From assembly GCA_964408455.1 (NCBI GenBank), contig CAYOZN010000011.1:1-64000 (forward strand): DNA of 64,000 nucleotides, in the 5' to 3' direction. This document shows positions 1 to 8,927 of the stretch, piece after piece (positions within the stretch are counted from its first letter, which is position 1; the number at the start of each line of letters is the position of its first letter). Origin of the DNA: CAYOZN01 sp964408455. GTDB taxonomy: Bacteria; Planctomycetota; Phycisphaerae; UBA1845; UTPLA1. The notes under the pieces are model-generated. The model was not told the origin of the DNA, made no database searches, and saw only the letters and a program-made list of their open reading frames with translations. Both the position numbers and the translations under genes were made by a program.

Positions 1-16
1 CCGCCCCAGCGCGTGA

Positions 17-61
17 GTCCCGTAGGGACGATCGAAAATAGCCCAGCACTTCAGTACTGGG
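17..61 (+). repeat. REP-type double hairpin, left copy
   Basis: Two adjacent palindromes are visible: GTCCCGTAGGGAC at 17-29 and CCCAGCACTTCAGTACTGGG at 42-61, separated by an AT-richer spacer ATCGAAAATAG. The same unit recurs inverted at 720-764, on the other side of the transposase gene, so the pair brackets it as REP elements bracket RAYT genes. A third, partial copy of the first palindrome lies at 85-97. Confidence 0.75.
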
Positions 62-157
62 TTCGAAACCGACTCCACCGCATAAGTCCCGTAGGGACGA
101 CTGAACCGCGTCGCCCGCTGAATCGCCCGCTGCACCGCACCCCGCCTCAAACGAACT

Positions 158-610
158 TCAACCCCAAACGTACCGCTCGTCGTACTCAATCTCGTGCCGC
201 TTGAGGAATGCGATGAACTCCTCCTGAAACGTCCTCACGCGATGGTGCTCTTCCTGCCGCTGTATGTAATCAATCGTCTGCTTGACCCCCGACACCCCGA
301 TCGAAAATGCCCCGTATCCCTCCTGCCATTCGAACTCGCGATGCTCGGGAAAGCTGTCGTGCACCCACTTCGACGACCCGCCCTTGATCAACTGAATCCC
401 CTTCGCAATCGACACAGTCGTCGGCATCGACACCAGCATGTGACAATGGTCTTCCACACCACCGACCGCCAGCGCCTTCATCTGGTTTTCCCGCGCAATT
501 CCTCCCATGTAGGGCCAGAGGCGGGCTTGCAACTCCGGCGTGATGACCTTGCGGCGATCCCGCGTGCTGAAGACGTAATGTACCAGGCAGGAACAATATG
601 AATGGGCCAT
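158..610 (-). CDS. REP-associated tyrosine transposase (IS200-like, RAYT)
   Basis: A 150-residue Y1-transposase-family protein, expected to nick and rejoin single-stranded DNA at REP hairpins. The HUH metal motif is seen as DHCHMLVSMP (His-Cys-His) near residue 55, and the catalytic Tyr lies in YIQRQEEHH near residue 111, followed by the family's usual Glu-rich tail ending YDERYVWG. I chose the ATG at 610 because the family begins at MAHSYCSC; a longer frame to 727 would read through the flanking repeat. Length is normal for the family and the frame is intact. It stands alone between alaS and the window edge, bracketed by inverted REP-like hairpins, which makes a domesticated RAYT more likely than a full insertion sequence. 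Confidence 0.88.
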   Translation of the reverse strand: MAHSYCSCLVHYVFSTRDRRKVITPELQARLWPYMGGIARENQMKALAVGGVEDHCHMLVSMPTTVSIAKGIQLIKGGSSKWVHDSFPEHREFEWQEGYGAFSIGVSGVKQTIDYIQRQEEHHRVRTFQEEFIAFLKRHEIEYDERYVWG

Positions 611-719
611 CGACGTGACCTCCGACCCGATGAAAATGCCATGTCTGTGGCACCGAAAATACCGCACGCGCCGCCGTTCAACCGTCCCTGACCGGACTGA
701 CACTGCTGCTCGCCATCCA

Positions 720-764
720 CCCAGCACCGAAGTGCTGGGCTATTTTCGATTGTCCCTGCGGGAC
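720..764 (-). repeat. REP-type double hairpin, right (inverted) copy
   Basis: CCCAGCACCGAAGTGCTGGG at 720-739 and GTCCCTGCGGGAC at 752-764, with the spacer CTATTTTCGATT between them. This is the reverse complement of the left unit at 17-61 with a few compensating changes inside the stems, so the hairpins are conserved as structures. The rest of 611-869 shows no gene. Confidence 0.75.
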
Positions 765-869
765 AAATTGCCCAGGATGTGCCGTCCTGCCTCGGTCGAA
801 ACGACGTGGCCCCGGCCGCACCGACCCCGAGCAATGAACTACGAAGGCTGCGATCGCCTTCCTCCCGCC

Positions 870-3755
870 TCACCCGCCCAGCTTCCCGCGCAACCATGAC
901 TTCGCCGCCTTAACGGCATCGCCAATGTTGGCGCCATCCGGCCCGCCGCCCTGGGCCATGTCCGGGCGGCCACCGCCCTTGCCGCCGACCGCCGGGGCGA
1001 CATCGCGAATGAGATCGCCCGCCTTGATGCCCCGGTCGTTCAGATCCTTCGTCAGGGCGGCGAGCAGGACGGCTTTGCCGTCGGCATCGCCGGCGAGGAA
1101 GACGGCCGCCGAGCCGGCGCGGGCGCGGAGTGCATCGGCCGCGGCACGCATGTTGTCGACCGTCGCGCCGGGCAGGCAGGCGACGATGATGGACGTAGAG
1201 CCGGACATCTCGGCCGCTGAAAGCAACTCATCCACGCGGCCCATGATGTCCTTCTCGCCTGCACGGGCCGCCTGCTTGGCGAGTTTCCTGGCTTTTTCCT
1301 GAAGGTGCGTGAGATCACCGCGCAGGTGCGCCTTTTCGACCACCGGCAGCTCGGCCTGATTCATGATGGCGGTGATCTCGGCGATGCGCTGCACCAGGGA
1401 TTCGTCCCCGATGCGGCCGGCATCGGCCAACTGTCGTGCCAGTGCCGTGGCAGCGGCCTCCGCCTGCTCGGCGCGGTCGCCCGTCACACCGACGACGCGG
1501 CGGATGCCCTTGGCGACGGCGCTTTCCTCGACGAGCCGGAACCGCCGCGCCTGCCCGGTGCCGTTCAAATGGGTGCCGCCGCAGAATTCGATGGAATACT
1601 GCCGCCATTTTTTGTTCGCGGGGTCGGCCAGCAACTCATCGACGCTCGGGCCGATGGAGACGACGCGGACGACTTCCGGGTATTTCTCGCCGAACACGGC
1701 GCGCAGGCCGTTGATCGTCAGCGCCTCTTTCTGCGGAACTTCTTTCGCGTGCACCGCAAGATTCTGCTGTATCTGCTGATTGACCAGCGATTCAATCCGG
1801 GCGAGTTCCTCTTCGTGAATTTGTGACGGATGCGACAGGTCGAAGCGCGTTTTCTCCGCATCGACGAGGGAGCCCTTCTGCTGGACGTGTTCACCAAGCA
1901 CCTCGCGCAGCGCCCAGTTCAGCACGTGCGTGGCCGTGTGGTTTTTCTGAATGGGCTCGCGACTCGCGGAATTCACCCGGATTTCCGCCGACATGCCGGG
2001 CCTGAGCGACTCGGCGGCGCCGTTGCCATTGACCACGTGCACGACGACATTGCCGGCGCGCCGGGTATCAATGACGTCAAACGACGCGCCGTTTTCGAAT
2101 TCAATATGACCGCTGTCACCCACCTGCCCGCCCTGCTCCGCATACATGCAGGTGCGATCAAACACGAGTCCCAGCCTGGCCGGCGCGCTTTCGGGAAGCC
2201 GCTCATCCGAAAAACCCGTGGCAAAGAGGAAGACGGCATTTGTCGAACGCTGTACATATTTCGCCGAATCATCGGTGACCTGGCTGACGTGTTCCTTCGG
2301 AACCTCGAGCAACCTCCCGAAAGTCTCAGCACTCTGTGCCCCCCGGGCCCGCTCGCGCGCCTCCTCCATCAGCCGATCGTATTCGCCGATGTCGACGGTC
2401 AGGCCGCGCTCGACGGCCATGAGCTCGGTCAAGTCTATGGGGAAGCCGAATGTATCGTGCAGCTTGAAGGCGTCCTCGCCCTTGATGCGGCCATGGTGGT
2501 GACGCTGCGCATAGGCCGCTGCCTCCTCGAACAGGGCAATTCCGCGGTCCAGCGTACGAAGAAATGACGTCTCCTCGTCGCGAATGACATCAATGACGTG
2601 CGACGGGCTCTTCTTCAACTCTGGAAACACGCCGCCCATGGCCTCCACCAGGGCCGGCACCAGCTTGCACAAGAATGGCTCATGCTGATTGAGATACTGT
2701 CTGCCATAGCGCACCGCGCGGCGCAGAATGCGGCGCAGGACATAGCCCCGGCCCTCGTTGGATGGCATGGCGCCATCCGTCACCGCAAAAGTCAAGGTGC
2801 GCAGGTGATCGGCAATCACCCGGTAGGCAACATCTTTCATGATGTCGGGCTTGGCCGCGCTTCGATCGACGTCCTCCAGCAGGCCGGTATACGGCCCCGC
2901 CCCGGTCACCTTTTGAATGGCTGAGAATATCGGCGTAAACACATCCGTGTCGTAGTTGCTGAACCGCCCCAGCCGCCCCGCCGCCATGCCCTGAAGCACC
3001 GAACACAATCGCTCAAAGCCCATCCCCGTGTCTACGTGCTTGGCTGGCAGCGGTGTCAACTTCCCGTCGCCGGCGCGGTTGAACTGGATGAAGACGAGAT
3101 TCCAGATCTCCATCACCCGCGCGTCGCCCGCGTTCACCAGCCTGCCGCCGCTTTTGTCGGGCGTCAGGTCGATGTGGATCTCGCTGCACGGGCCGCATGG
3201 TCCGGTGTCGCCCATCTCCCAGAAGTTGTCCTTCTTGTTGCCGGGATGCACGCGCTCGGCCGGCAGAATCGCCCGCCATAGATCGCGGGCCTCGGTGTCA
3301 GGCTCGAGACCCTCCGCCTCATCGCCCTGGAAATACGTCGCGTGCAGCCGCTCGGGGTCGATGCCCCACACCTTTGTGAGCAGTTCCCACGCCCACGTGA
3401 TCGCCTCCTGCTTGAAGTAGTCACCGAAGGACCAGTTACCCAGCATCTCAAAGAACGTGTGGTGGTACGTGTCGTGCCCCACATCGTCGAGATCGTTGTG
3501 CTTGCCGCCGGCGCGAATGCACTTCTGCGTGTTGGCGGCCCGCGTCGGCAGACCCGCTGTCGCCCCGGGCCACTTGTCCACGTCCGCCGCCTGTTGCCCG
3601 AGGAAAATGGGCTTGAACTGGTTCATCCCCGCGTTGGTGAAGAGCAGCGTGGGATCATCCTGCGGCACGCACGGGCTGGACGGCACGAATGTGTGGCCAC
3701 ACTTCTGAACGAAGAAGTCGATGAATTGCTGGCGTATCTCGTTGGCGTTTGGCAT
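870..3755 (-). CDS. alaS: alanine--tRNA ligase
   Basis: Full-length (961 residues) class II alanyl-tRNA synthetase; it charges tRNA-Ala in the cytoplasm. The catalytic core is recognisable from HHTFFEMLGNWSFGD (about residues 98-112) and the motif-3 region GRGYVLRRILRRAVRYGR (about 335-352). The editing domain carries the zinc ligands in HTATH (606-610) and CGGTH (725-729). The C-terminal DHHA1/C-Ala domain ends with GGKGGGRPDMAQGGG. The frame is intact and the ATG at 3755 matches the family N-terminus. It appears monocistronic; the next gene upstream on the same strand ends about 190 bases away. Confidence 0.98.
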   Translation of the reverse strand: MPNANEIRQQFIDFFVQKCGHTFVPSSPCVPQDDPTLLFTNAGMNQFKPIFLGQQAADVDKWPGATAGLPTRAANTQKCIRAGGKHNDLDDVGHDTYHHTFFEMLGNWSFGDYFKQEAITWAWELLTKVWGIDPERLHATYFQGDEAEGLEPDTEARDLWRAILPAERVHPGNKKDNFWEMGDTGPCGPCSEIHIDLTPDKSGGRLVNAGDARVMEIWNLVFIQFNRAGDGKLTPLPAKHVDTGMGFERLCSVLQGMAAGRLGRFSNYDTDVFTPIFSAIQKVTGAGPYTGLLEDVDRSAAKPDIMKDVAYRVIADHLRTLTFAVTDGAMPSNEGRGYVLRRILRRAVRYGRQYLNQHEPFLCKLVPALVEAMGGVFPELKKSPSHVIDVIRDEETSFLRTLDRGIALFEEAAAYAQRHHHGRIKGEDAFKLHDTFGFPIDLTELMAVERGLTVDIGEYDRLMEEARERARGAQSAETFGRLLEVPKEHVSQVTDDSAKYVQRSTNAVFLFATGFSDERLPESAPARLGLVFDRTCMYAEQGGQVGDSGHIEFENGASFDVIDTRRAGNVVVHVVNGNGAAESLRPGMSAEIRVNSASREPIQKNHTATHVLNWALREVLGEHVQQKGSLVDAEKTRFDLSHPSQIHEEELARIESLVNQQIQQNLAVHAKEVPQKEALTINGLRAVFGEKYPEVVRVVSIGPSVDELLADPANKKWRQYSIEFCGGTHLNGTGQARRFRLVEESAVAKGIRRVVGVTGDRAEQAEAAATALARQLADAGRIGDESLVQRIAEITAIMNQAELPVVEKAHLRGDLTHLQEKARKLAKQAARAGEKDIMGRVDELLSAAEMSGSTSIIVACLPGATVDNMRAAADALRARAGSAAVFLAGDADGKAVLLAALTKDLNDRGIKAGDLIRDVAPAVGGKGGGRPDMAQGGGPDGANIGDAVKAAKSWLRGKLGG

Positions 3756-3948
3756 GGTCGTCTGACGATCGCGTGTTGGATTTACAAAGGTGCAGCACCC
3801 GCCGCCCCGCTTCCGGAGCAGGCGGCAGGCCCGCTGACGGTTCCTGATTAACGGAAATGGCGCAATCTAGCCGCGAAGCGACGGGCAGGCAAAATTCCGG
3901 CCGTCCCTTCAAGCCGGACCGCGCGAACTGCTTGAGTTAAATCGCCCC

Positions 3949-4515
3949 TCAGAGGTGACCGTTGATCGCGGCCTCATAGGCCTGCTGGCTCTGGAGCCCC
4001 CTCAGCCGGGCCACCACTTTGCCATCCTTGAAGACGAGCACGGTCGGCAGGCCGGTAATCTGGTAGGCGGCCGCGGTACGGCGGTTGTAATCGGTGTTCA
4101 ACTTTCCGAATGCAACGCGGCCTTCATACTTCTTCGCCAGCCGCTCGAAGTACGGCGCAATGATCTTGCACGGTCCGCACCAGTCCGCATAAAAATCGAC
4201 AACCACCGGCACCGGCGACTTCAGCACTGCCTCCGCAAACGCGGCATCGCTGAGCGCCTGCACGCCCACAGGAATCCTGGCGTTGTTGGCCGGCATTGCC
4301 TGCCCATCGGTCTTCGGGCTCGCTGTCGTTTCACCTCCCGCCGCGCGGTTGCGAATCCCGACGGTCTGTGGCTGGCTCGCATTCGGCTGTTGGCCAGCCG
4401 CCGACTCTGCGGCGGGCTTTGCCGCGTTCCCTTCGTCTTCGCTCGACGTCGTGCATCCGGAAGCAAGGAGCAAAAGACACGCCAGAATCGCCAGAAGTCG
4501 CTGAACAGCTCGCAT
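3949..4515 (-). CDS. thioredoxin-fold lipoprotein
   Basis: A 188-residue exported thioredoxin. The N-terminus has a hydrophobic stretch followed by the lipobox LASGC, with Cys21 as the predicted lipidated residue. A Ser/Ala/Pro-rich linker (about 25-80) leads to the thioredoxin domain with the active site WCGPCK at 112-117 and the cis-Pro loop TGLPTVLVF. The role is probably disulfide exchange outside the cytoplasmic membrane; the partner is unknown. The ATG at 4515 is preferred over one two codons upstream because GGAG sits 6 bases before it. It is divergent from ftsK. Confidence 0.9.
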   Translation of the reverse strand: MRAVQRLLAILACLLLLASGCTTSSEDEGNAAKPAAESAAGQQPNASQPQTVGIRNRAAGGETTASPKTDGQAMPANNARIPVGVQALSDAAFAEAVLKSPVPVVVDFYADWCGPCKIIAPYFERLAKKYEGRVAFGKLNTDYNRRTAAAYQITGLPTVLVFKDGKVVARLRGLQSQQAYEAAINGHL

Positions 4516-4807
4516 GACCATCTCCGCTGTTCCGGGTTTGTCTCAAGACCCGGACATCCCATCACCGCCTCAGTCCCTGTCGGCCGGCACCGCGTAATTC
4601 TGCGCAATTCGTGCGCACGCGAAACGGCCGTCGATCGGCGTCGAGACCCCTTGCGTTCGATGCCGATAATTCTTGAAATCGCCGGTAATTATATTGCGCT
4701 GCGGGGGCCATGCCGAGTACCCGCCGCCCCGGCCGCCGGGGGCAAAACGCCCCTTTGCTCGCCCACAATTGACGCCGAAAACGCCGGCATCGCCGAACCA
4801 GACGTGA

Positions 4808-7396
4808 ATGCCCATGCCAGAACCCAAACTACCGCCCGAAATTGAACTGCGACGCGCACAGACCCTCCGCAAGTGCCGCCTGATCGCGGCCCTGGTCTTC
4901 TGTGCCTTCGCCTGGGTCTCGATCCTGACGTTCGACGCCGCCGACTGGCCAAATCCGGCCGTATGGCCCAACCCGGACCCCGTCCGCAACCTCTGCGGCA
5001 AGACCGGGGCCTGGCTGGCCTTCAAATTCATGTATTACCTCGGCGTGGGCGCCTATCCGCTCTTCTTCCTGCTGACCGCCGGGGCGACGGCAATGCTCTT
5101 CAAACGCAAAGTCTCTGACCTGCCGCTGCGCCTGGCAGGCGTGCTGATGCTTGTAACGATCACCTCGGCTGCGGCGGCCCTGATGGAGCCAACGCCGGCC
5201 GACGGACTCGTCGAAGGTCGTGGTGGCATTATCGGAATCGCCATCGCCAACTTCCTCCAGACCAATCTCCAGACCTTCGGGTCCACCCTCGTCGTGGCCA
5301 GCGTCTATATCGTGGGCTTCCTGCTTACGGCAGACGAAGTCATGACCGCCGTGCCGCGGGCGGTGCGATTTGTACGCCGCCGCGCCGGCGACGTGCTGGC
5401 GGCCATGCGCGGGGCGGGCCTCGCCCCGCGGCGTCTCTCGCCGGTCATGATCGGGGCCGGAAACGCCAGCGATTTCTCGACCGGCCGCAAGAAGTCAGAG
5501 CGCAAACAGGCAGCCCGGGAGATCGCCGAGGCCGGCGACCCGGCCGATAGCGCCGTCGACGACGAAACGGTCGAATATGACTGCGCGGCCGACGGGGAAG
5601 ACGAGGGCGCCGACGAAGCGGACTACGAAACCGACGAGGCGGATGAAGATGCCGAGGCATCGGCCACCATCGGGACCGACGAGGCAATCGCACCGGAGCC
5701 GGAAACGGACACGCCCATCAACCGCGACCTGATCATCCGCATGCTCGGCCGCGACCGTGCCCAGGGCAAAATTCCGCCCAGCGTATGGCCCAAGGAGCTG
5801 GGCGACTACGTCCTGCCGCCCCTGACGCTGCTGGGCGACCCCGAAGTGAAATACAACGAGTCGCAGGAGGCCGTCGTCCGCGAAAAGGCGAACATCCTCG
5901 AGCGCACGCTCCAGGAATTCCGCATCGACGTGCGCGTCGTCGAGATCGACACCGGCCCGGTCATCACCATGTTCGAGCTGGAGCTGTCGGCGGGCACCAA
6001 GGTGAGCCAGATCGCCTCGCTGTCGAATGACATCGCGCGGGCACTGAAGGCCCCCGCCGTCCGCGTCGTCGCCCCCATCCCCGGCAAAAACACCGTCGGC
6101 ATCGAGGTGCCCAACAGCGACAAGGAGAAGGTGCGCGTCAAGGAGCTCATCATGCTCGGCGGCGTGAAGCCCACGCGCATGGCCCTGCCGGTCTTCATCG
6201 GCAAGGATGCCAGCGGCAACCCGCTCATCAACGACATCGCGAGCATGCCCCACCTGCTCATCGCCGGCACCACCGGTTCCGGCAAGTCCGTCGCCATCAA
6301 CACGCTGATCATGTCCATCCTGATGACGCAGCGGCCCGATCACGTCAAGTTGATTCTGATCGACCCCAAGGTGGTCGAACTGGCCAGCTTCAAGGAAATA
6401 CCGCACCTGATGTGCCCCATCGTCTCGGACATGCAGAAGGCCGAGATGATCCTCGAGTGGGCGACGCAGAAGATGGACGAGCGCTACGAACTGCTGGCCG
6501 AGGCCGGCGTGCGGGACATCAAGAGCTTCAACGCCCTCGGCAAGGAGAAGGTGTACGAACGTTTCCAGCCGGCCACCGAGGAAGAGAAGATGCAGATCCC
6601 CACGCATCTTCCCTACATCGTGATCGTGATCGACGAATTGGCCGACCTGATGATGACCAGCGGCAAGGAAGTGGAGTACTTCCTGTCGCGACTCGCGCAG
6701 AAGAGCCGCGCGGTTGGCATTCACCTGGTCGTCGCCACGCAGCGCCCGCAGGCCAACGTCGTGACGGGTCTCATCAAGAGCAATCTGCCCTGCCGCATGG
6801 CCTTCCGCGTGGCCAGCCGCATGGACTCGCGCATCGTGCTCGACCAGAACGGGGCCGAGGTGCTGATGGGCGAGGGCGACATGCTCTTCCTGCCGCCGGG
6901 CTCGTCGAAATTAGTCCGCGCGCAAGGCACGTACATCGAAGATGACGAGTTGAAGGCCGTGCTGGCGGACCTGGCGACCAAGGCCCAGCCGCAGTTCCAC
7001 CACGAATTGGCCCGCCTGACGCCCGGCGGCGACAGCGGGGACGGCGAGCGCGATCCGCTCTTCGACAAGGCCGTCGACGTGATCGTCGAGAGCCGTCGCG
7101 GCAGCGTGAGCCTGCTGCAACGCCGTCTCGAGATCGGCTACTCGCGCGCCAGTCGGCTAATCGAGCAGATGGCAGGCGCCGGCCTCGTCGGCGACTACAA
7201 GGGCAGCCAGGCCCGTGAGGTGCTGATCACGTCGAAGGAATGGGAAGAAATCAAGAAGCAGCGCGACCGCGAACTGGACGACACATCGCTGCGGGCGAAC
7301 ATGGATGCGGAGGATGATGAGGTGTACGGCACGGCGGGGATCGATGACAGCGGGGTGCCGGATTTGATCGAGGGGCCGGGGGAGATGAGGGATTGA
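4808..7396 (+). CDS. ftsK: DNA translocase FtsK/SpoIIIE
   Basis: 862-residue membrane-anchored DNA pump that moves chromosome termini through the closing septum. About four transmembrane segments lie in the first 175 residues, followed by a very acidic linker (about 230-300) rich in Asp, Glu and Ala. The motor domain has Walker A GTTGSGKS (about 486-493) and Walker B IVIVIDELADL (about 604-614). The C-terminal winged-helix gamma domain, SRRGSVSLLQRRLEIGYSR, begins near 761 and would read KOPS-like polar sequences. The frame is intact; a second in-frame ATG lies two codons downstream of the chosen start. The stop is 21 bases from the stop of the convergent small membrane-protein gene. Confidence 0.97.
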   Translation: MPMPEPKLPPEIELRRAQTLRKCRLIAALVFCAFAWVSILTFDAADWPNPAVWPNPDPVRNLCGKTGAWLAFKFMYYLGVGAYPLFFLLTAGATAMLFKRKVSDLPLRLAGVLMLVTITSAAAALMEPTPADGLVEGRGGIIGIAIANFLQTNLQTFGSTLVVASVYIVGFLLTADEVMTAVPRAVRFVRRRAGDVLAAMRGAGLAPRRLSPVMIGAGNASDFSTGRKKSERKQAAREIAEAGDPADSAVDDETVEYDCAADGEDEGADEADYETDEADEDAEASATIGTDEAIAPEPETDTPINRDLIIRMLGRDRAQGKIPPSVWPKELGDYVLPPLTLLGDPEVKYNESQEAVVREKANILERTLQEFRIDVRVVEIDTGPVITMFELELSAGTKVSQIASLSNDIARALKAPAVRVVAPIPGKNTVGIEVPNSDKEKVRVKELIMLGGVKPTRMALPVFIGKDASGNPLINDIASMPHLLIAGTTGSGKSVAINTLIMSILMTQRPDHVKLILIDPKVVELASFKEIPHLMCPIVSDMQKAEMILEWATQKMDERYELLAEAGVRDIKSFNALGKEKVYERFQPATEEEKMQIPTHLPYIVIVIDELADLMMTSGKEVEYFLSRLAQKSRAVGIHLVVATQRPQANVVTGLIKSNLPCRMAFRVASRMDSRIVLDQNGAEVLMGEGDMLFLPPGSSKLVRAQGTYIEDDELKAVLADLATKAQPQFHHELARLTPGGDSGDGERDPLFDKAVDVIVESRRGSVSLLQRRLEIGYSRASRLIEQMAGAGLVGDYKGSQAREVLITSKEWEEIKKQRDRELDDTSLRANMDAEDDEVYGTAGIDDSGVPDLIEGPGEMRD

Positions 7397-7417
7397 GGAG
7401 ATCTCAAATTTCAGATT

Positions 7418-7903
7418 TTAGATTTGGTGATCTGGTGATTTGGTCCCACACTCCGGGCAGATGCCCGAAGTGTTGCCGGTAAGGTTGTAGCCGCAATGCT
7501 TGCAAGCACCGGAAGGATGAAGCCGTCGTCGATCCAAACACCAGAGTACAAGTGTTACCAACAACGCGCCCGCGACGATGGGCGGTAGCGAAGACTCAAA
7601 GTAGCCTTGGTCGAGATACCATCGTTTCACATCGAACGCGCCGGCAAAGTCAAATTCTTGCATTCCGAACAGGTAATCGTCGGCATAGATGCTCGGCCAA
7701 GACCATTTTGCACCGTCTTCGATGGTAGACCAATCCACGTAAACTCTGCCATTCACCACGTAGTAAAAGACGAATACGAATCCTAGGTGCGTTCCACCGA
7801 CAAGAAAGTACTTTCCGCTGACGACCAACGATGCAAATAGGGCCAGTGTAAAGAACAGCCCAGTCCACTTCGCCACTCGTCGCCATCGGAATCGCCGACG
7901 CAT
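7418..7903 (-). CDS. small membrane protein with planctomycete CxxCGYNLTG...CPECG motif
   Basis: 161 residues of unknown function. A basic N-terminus is followed by a transmembrane helix (about 12-32), a soluble middle rich in aromatic and acidic residues, a second helix (about 110-126), and a cytoplasmic-looking tail with two Cys pairs in CKHCGYNLTGN and CPECG. This paired-Cys tail recurs in many planctomycete membrane proteins and resembles a small zinc ribbon. I see no enzyme motif. It is convergent with ftsK and divergent from the region that follows. That it is a gene is fairly sure; its function is not. Confidence 0.7.
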   Translation of the reverse strand: MRRRFRWRRVAKWTGLFFTLALFASLVVSGKYFLVGGTHLGFVFVFYYVVNGRVYVDWSTIEDGAKWSWPSIYADDYLFGMQEFDFAGAFDVKRWYLDQGYFESSLPPIVAGALLVTLVLWCLDRRRLHPSGACKHCGYNLTGNTSGICPECGTKSPDHQI

Positions 7904-8110
7904 GATATCGTTCTACCGCGCCGCCGCATCCGCGCCGCGATCCACACCTGACATTCGGGCCATCATACCGCGCGTTGGCGCCGCAGGCCCTTTGTCCGAT
8001 CATCAGACCGGCGATTTCAACAGCGCCAGGGCCATGGCCCGCAAATACACGCCTGTGCGGCGCGCGGCATGGGGTGCGACGGTTCCAAATAATAAGACTT
8101 TGCATCCGCG

Positions 8111-8209
8111 CACCAGTCCTGCGCTCTCACGGACCAGTCCGGCGCTCTCGCGGACCAGTCGGGCGCTCTCGCCGACCAGTCCGGCGCTCCCGCCGACCAG
8201 TCCGCGCTT
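8111..8209. repeat. 21-bp tandem repeat, about 4.7 copies
   Basis: The unit GACCAGTCCGGCGCTCTCGCG is repeated head to tail with one to three changes per copy. It begins in the intergenic DNA and its last partial copy runs into the stop codon of the nucleotidyltransferase-like gene (8208-8210). The unit is a multiple of three and open in several frames, but no convincing protein is encoded. There are no spacers, so this is a minisatellite and not a CRISPR array. Confidence 0.85.
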
Positions 8210-8804
8210 AAGTTTCCTCCGCCCGAACCGCGTCCAGTCGCTTGCGCAGGTCATTCGGCAACGACTTGATCAGCCCGTCGTCGATCAAGCCCATCTGAAG
8301 CAGGTCCAGCAAGTGCACGCGGTCCAACAGGCGAAATGCCTGCAATTTCATCCTGACCAGCGACGCAAGATCGACCACGCGATAGCCCGAAGGCGAAGCG
8401 ACCGACTGTTCGGTATCAGGCGCGGCGTGGGTATGTTCCGGCCGGACCTTCTCGCGCGCGAAAATCACGTGCACGCCGGTGCGCGGATTCGGCCGACGTT
8501 TGTCCACGAACATGAAGACGCCCATCACCTCGATCATGACCAGGTTCAGCGGCGACAGGGCTTTCTCGACGGCAGCAAGGTCCTCGCGCCGCAGCAGAAT
8601 GTCCACGTCCTTGGTCGCCCGGACGGCGCCCGCATCGACGCTCGCCACCCAGGCCGCCACCGCGTTGCCGCCGACGATGGCGTGCGGGATCTTCTTCTTG
8701 CTCAGTGCCCGAGTTACGTCACGAAGCAGCCGCTCGACACGGTTCACCGCCATAACCTGCCGCCTGAAGTCCGGGGTTAAAAAGTTGGACATCCCGGACA
8801 TCAT
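8208..8804 (-). CDS. nucleotidyltransferase-like protein (MNT/AbiEii-type fold)
   Basis: 198 residues. The middle carries IPHAIVGGNAVAAW followed by TKDVDILLRRED, the GG...D-x-D pattern of the polymerase-beta/MNT nucleotidyltransferase superfamily. The C-terminal part (VVDLASLVRMKLQAFRLLDRVHLLDL) resembles the helical region of stand-alone AbiEii-like or kanamycin-nucleotidyltransferase-like proteins. No antitoxin or HEPN partner gene is adjacent, so a toxin-antitoxin role is not supported here. The start is uncertain: ATGs at 8804, 8801 and 8792 are all possible and none has a strong ribosome site. The stop codon lies inside the edge of the 21-bp tandem repeat. Confidence 0.75.
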   Translation of the reverse strand: MMSGMSNFLTPDFRRQVMAVNRVERLLRDVTRALSKKKIPHAIVGGNAVAAWVASVDAGAVRATKDVDILLRREDLAAVEKALSPLNLVMIEVMGVFMFVDKRRPNPRTGVHVIFAREKVRPEHTHAAPDTEQSVASPSGYRVVDLASLVRMKLQAFRLLDRVHLLDLLQMGLIDDGLIKSLPNDLRKRLDAVRAEET

Positions 8805-8823
8805 ATCGCCATTGCCGCCGCAC

Positions 8824-8852
8824 GTGTGCCACCGCTTGAAGCAGTGGCACAC
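8824..8852. repeat. REP-like palindrome GTGTGCCAC...GTGGCACAC
   Basis: An imperfect hairpin: arms GTGTGCCAC (8824-8832) and GTGGCACAC (8844-8852), with an inner GCTTGAAGC continuing the stem. A degenerate half copy, GCAGTGGCACAC, follows at about 8889-8900. It shares the GGCAC core with the palindromes at 19.3 kb, suggesting one repeat family. Confidence 0.65.
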
Positions 8853-8927
8853 GACCACAAATCGTACGCAGCGTCGACACTACTTTAGGCAGTGGCACAC
8901 ACGTCGCACGTATCCAACTACGTGTTT

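Noticed and set aside
5495..6724. 409-residue open frame antisense to ftsK
   Set aside because: His/Asp-rich mirror of the ftsK motor domain; typical GC-rich shadow with no family motif.
8111..8209. Possible CRISPR array
   Set aside because: Units are directly adjacent with no unique spacers and there are no cas genes.
8208..8804. AbiEii-type toxin of a type IV toxin-antitoxin pair
   Set aside because: No antitoxin-like gene is adjacent; only the fold assignment is kept.
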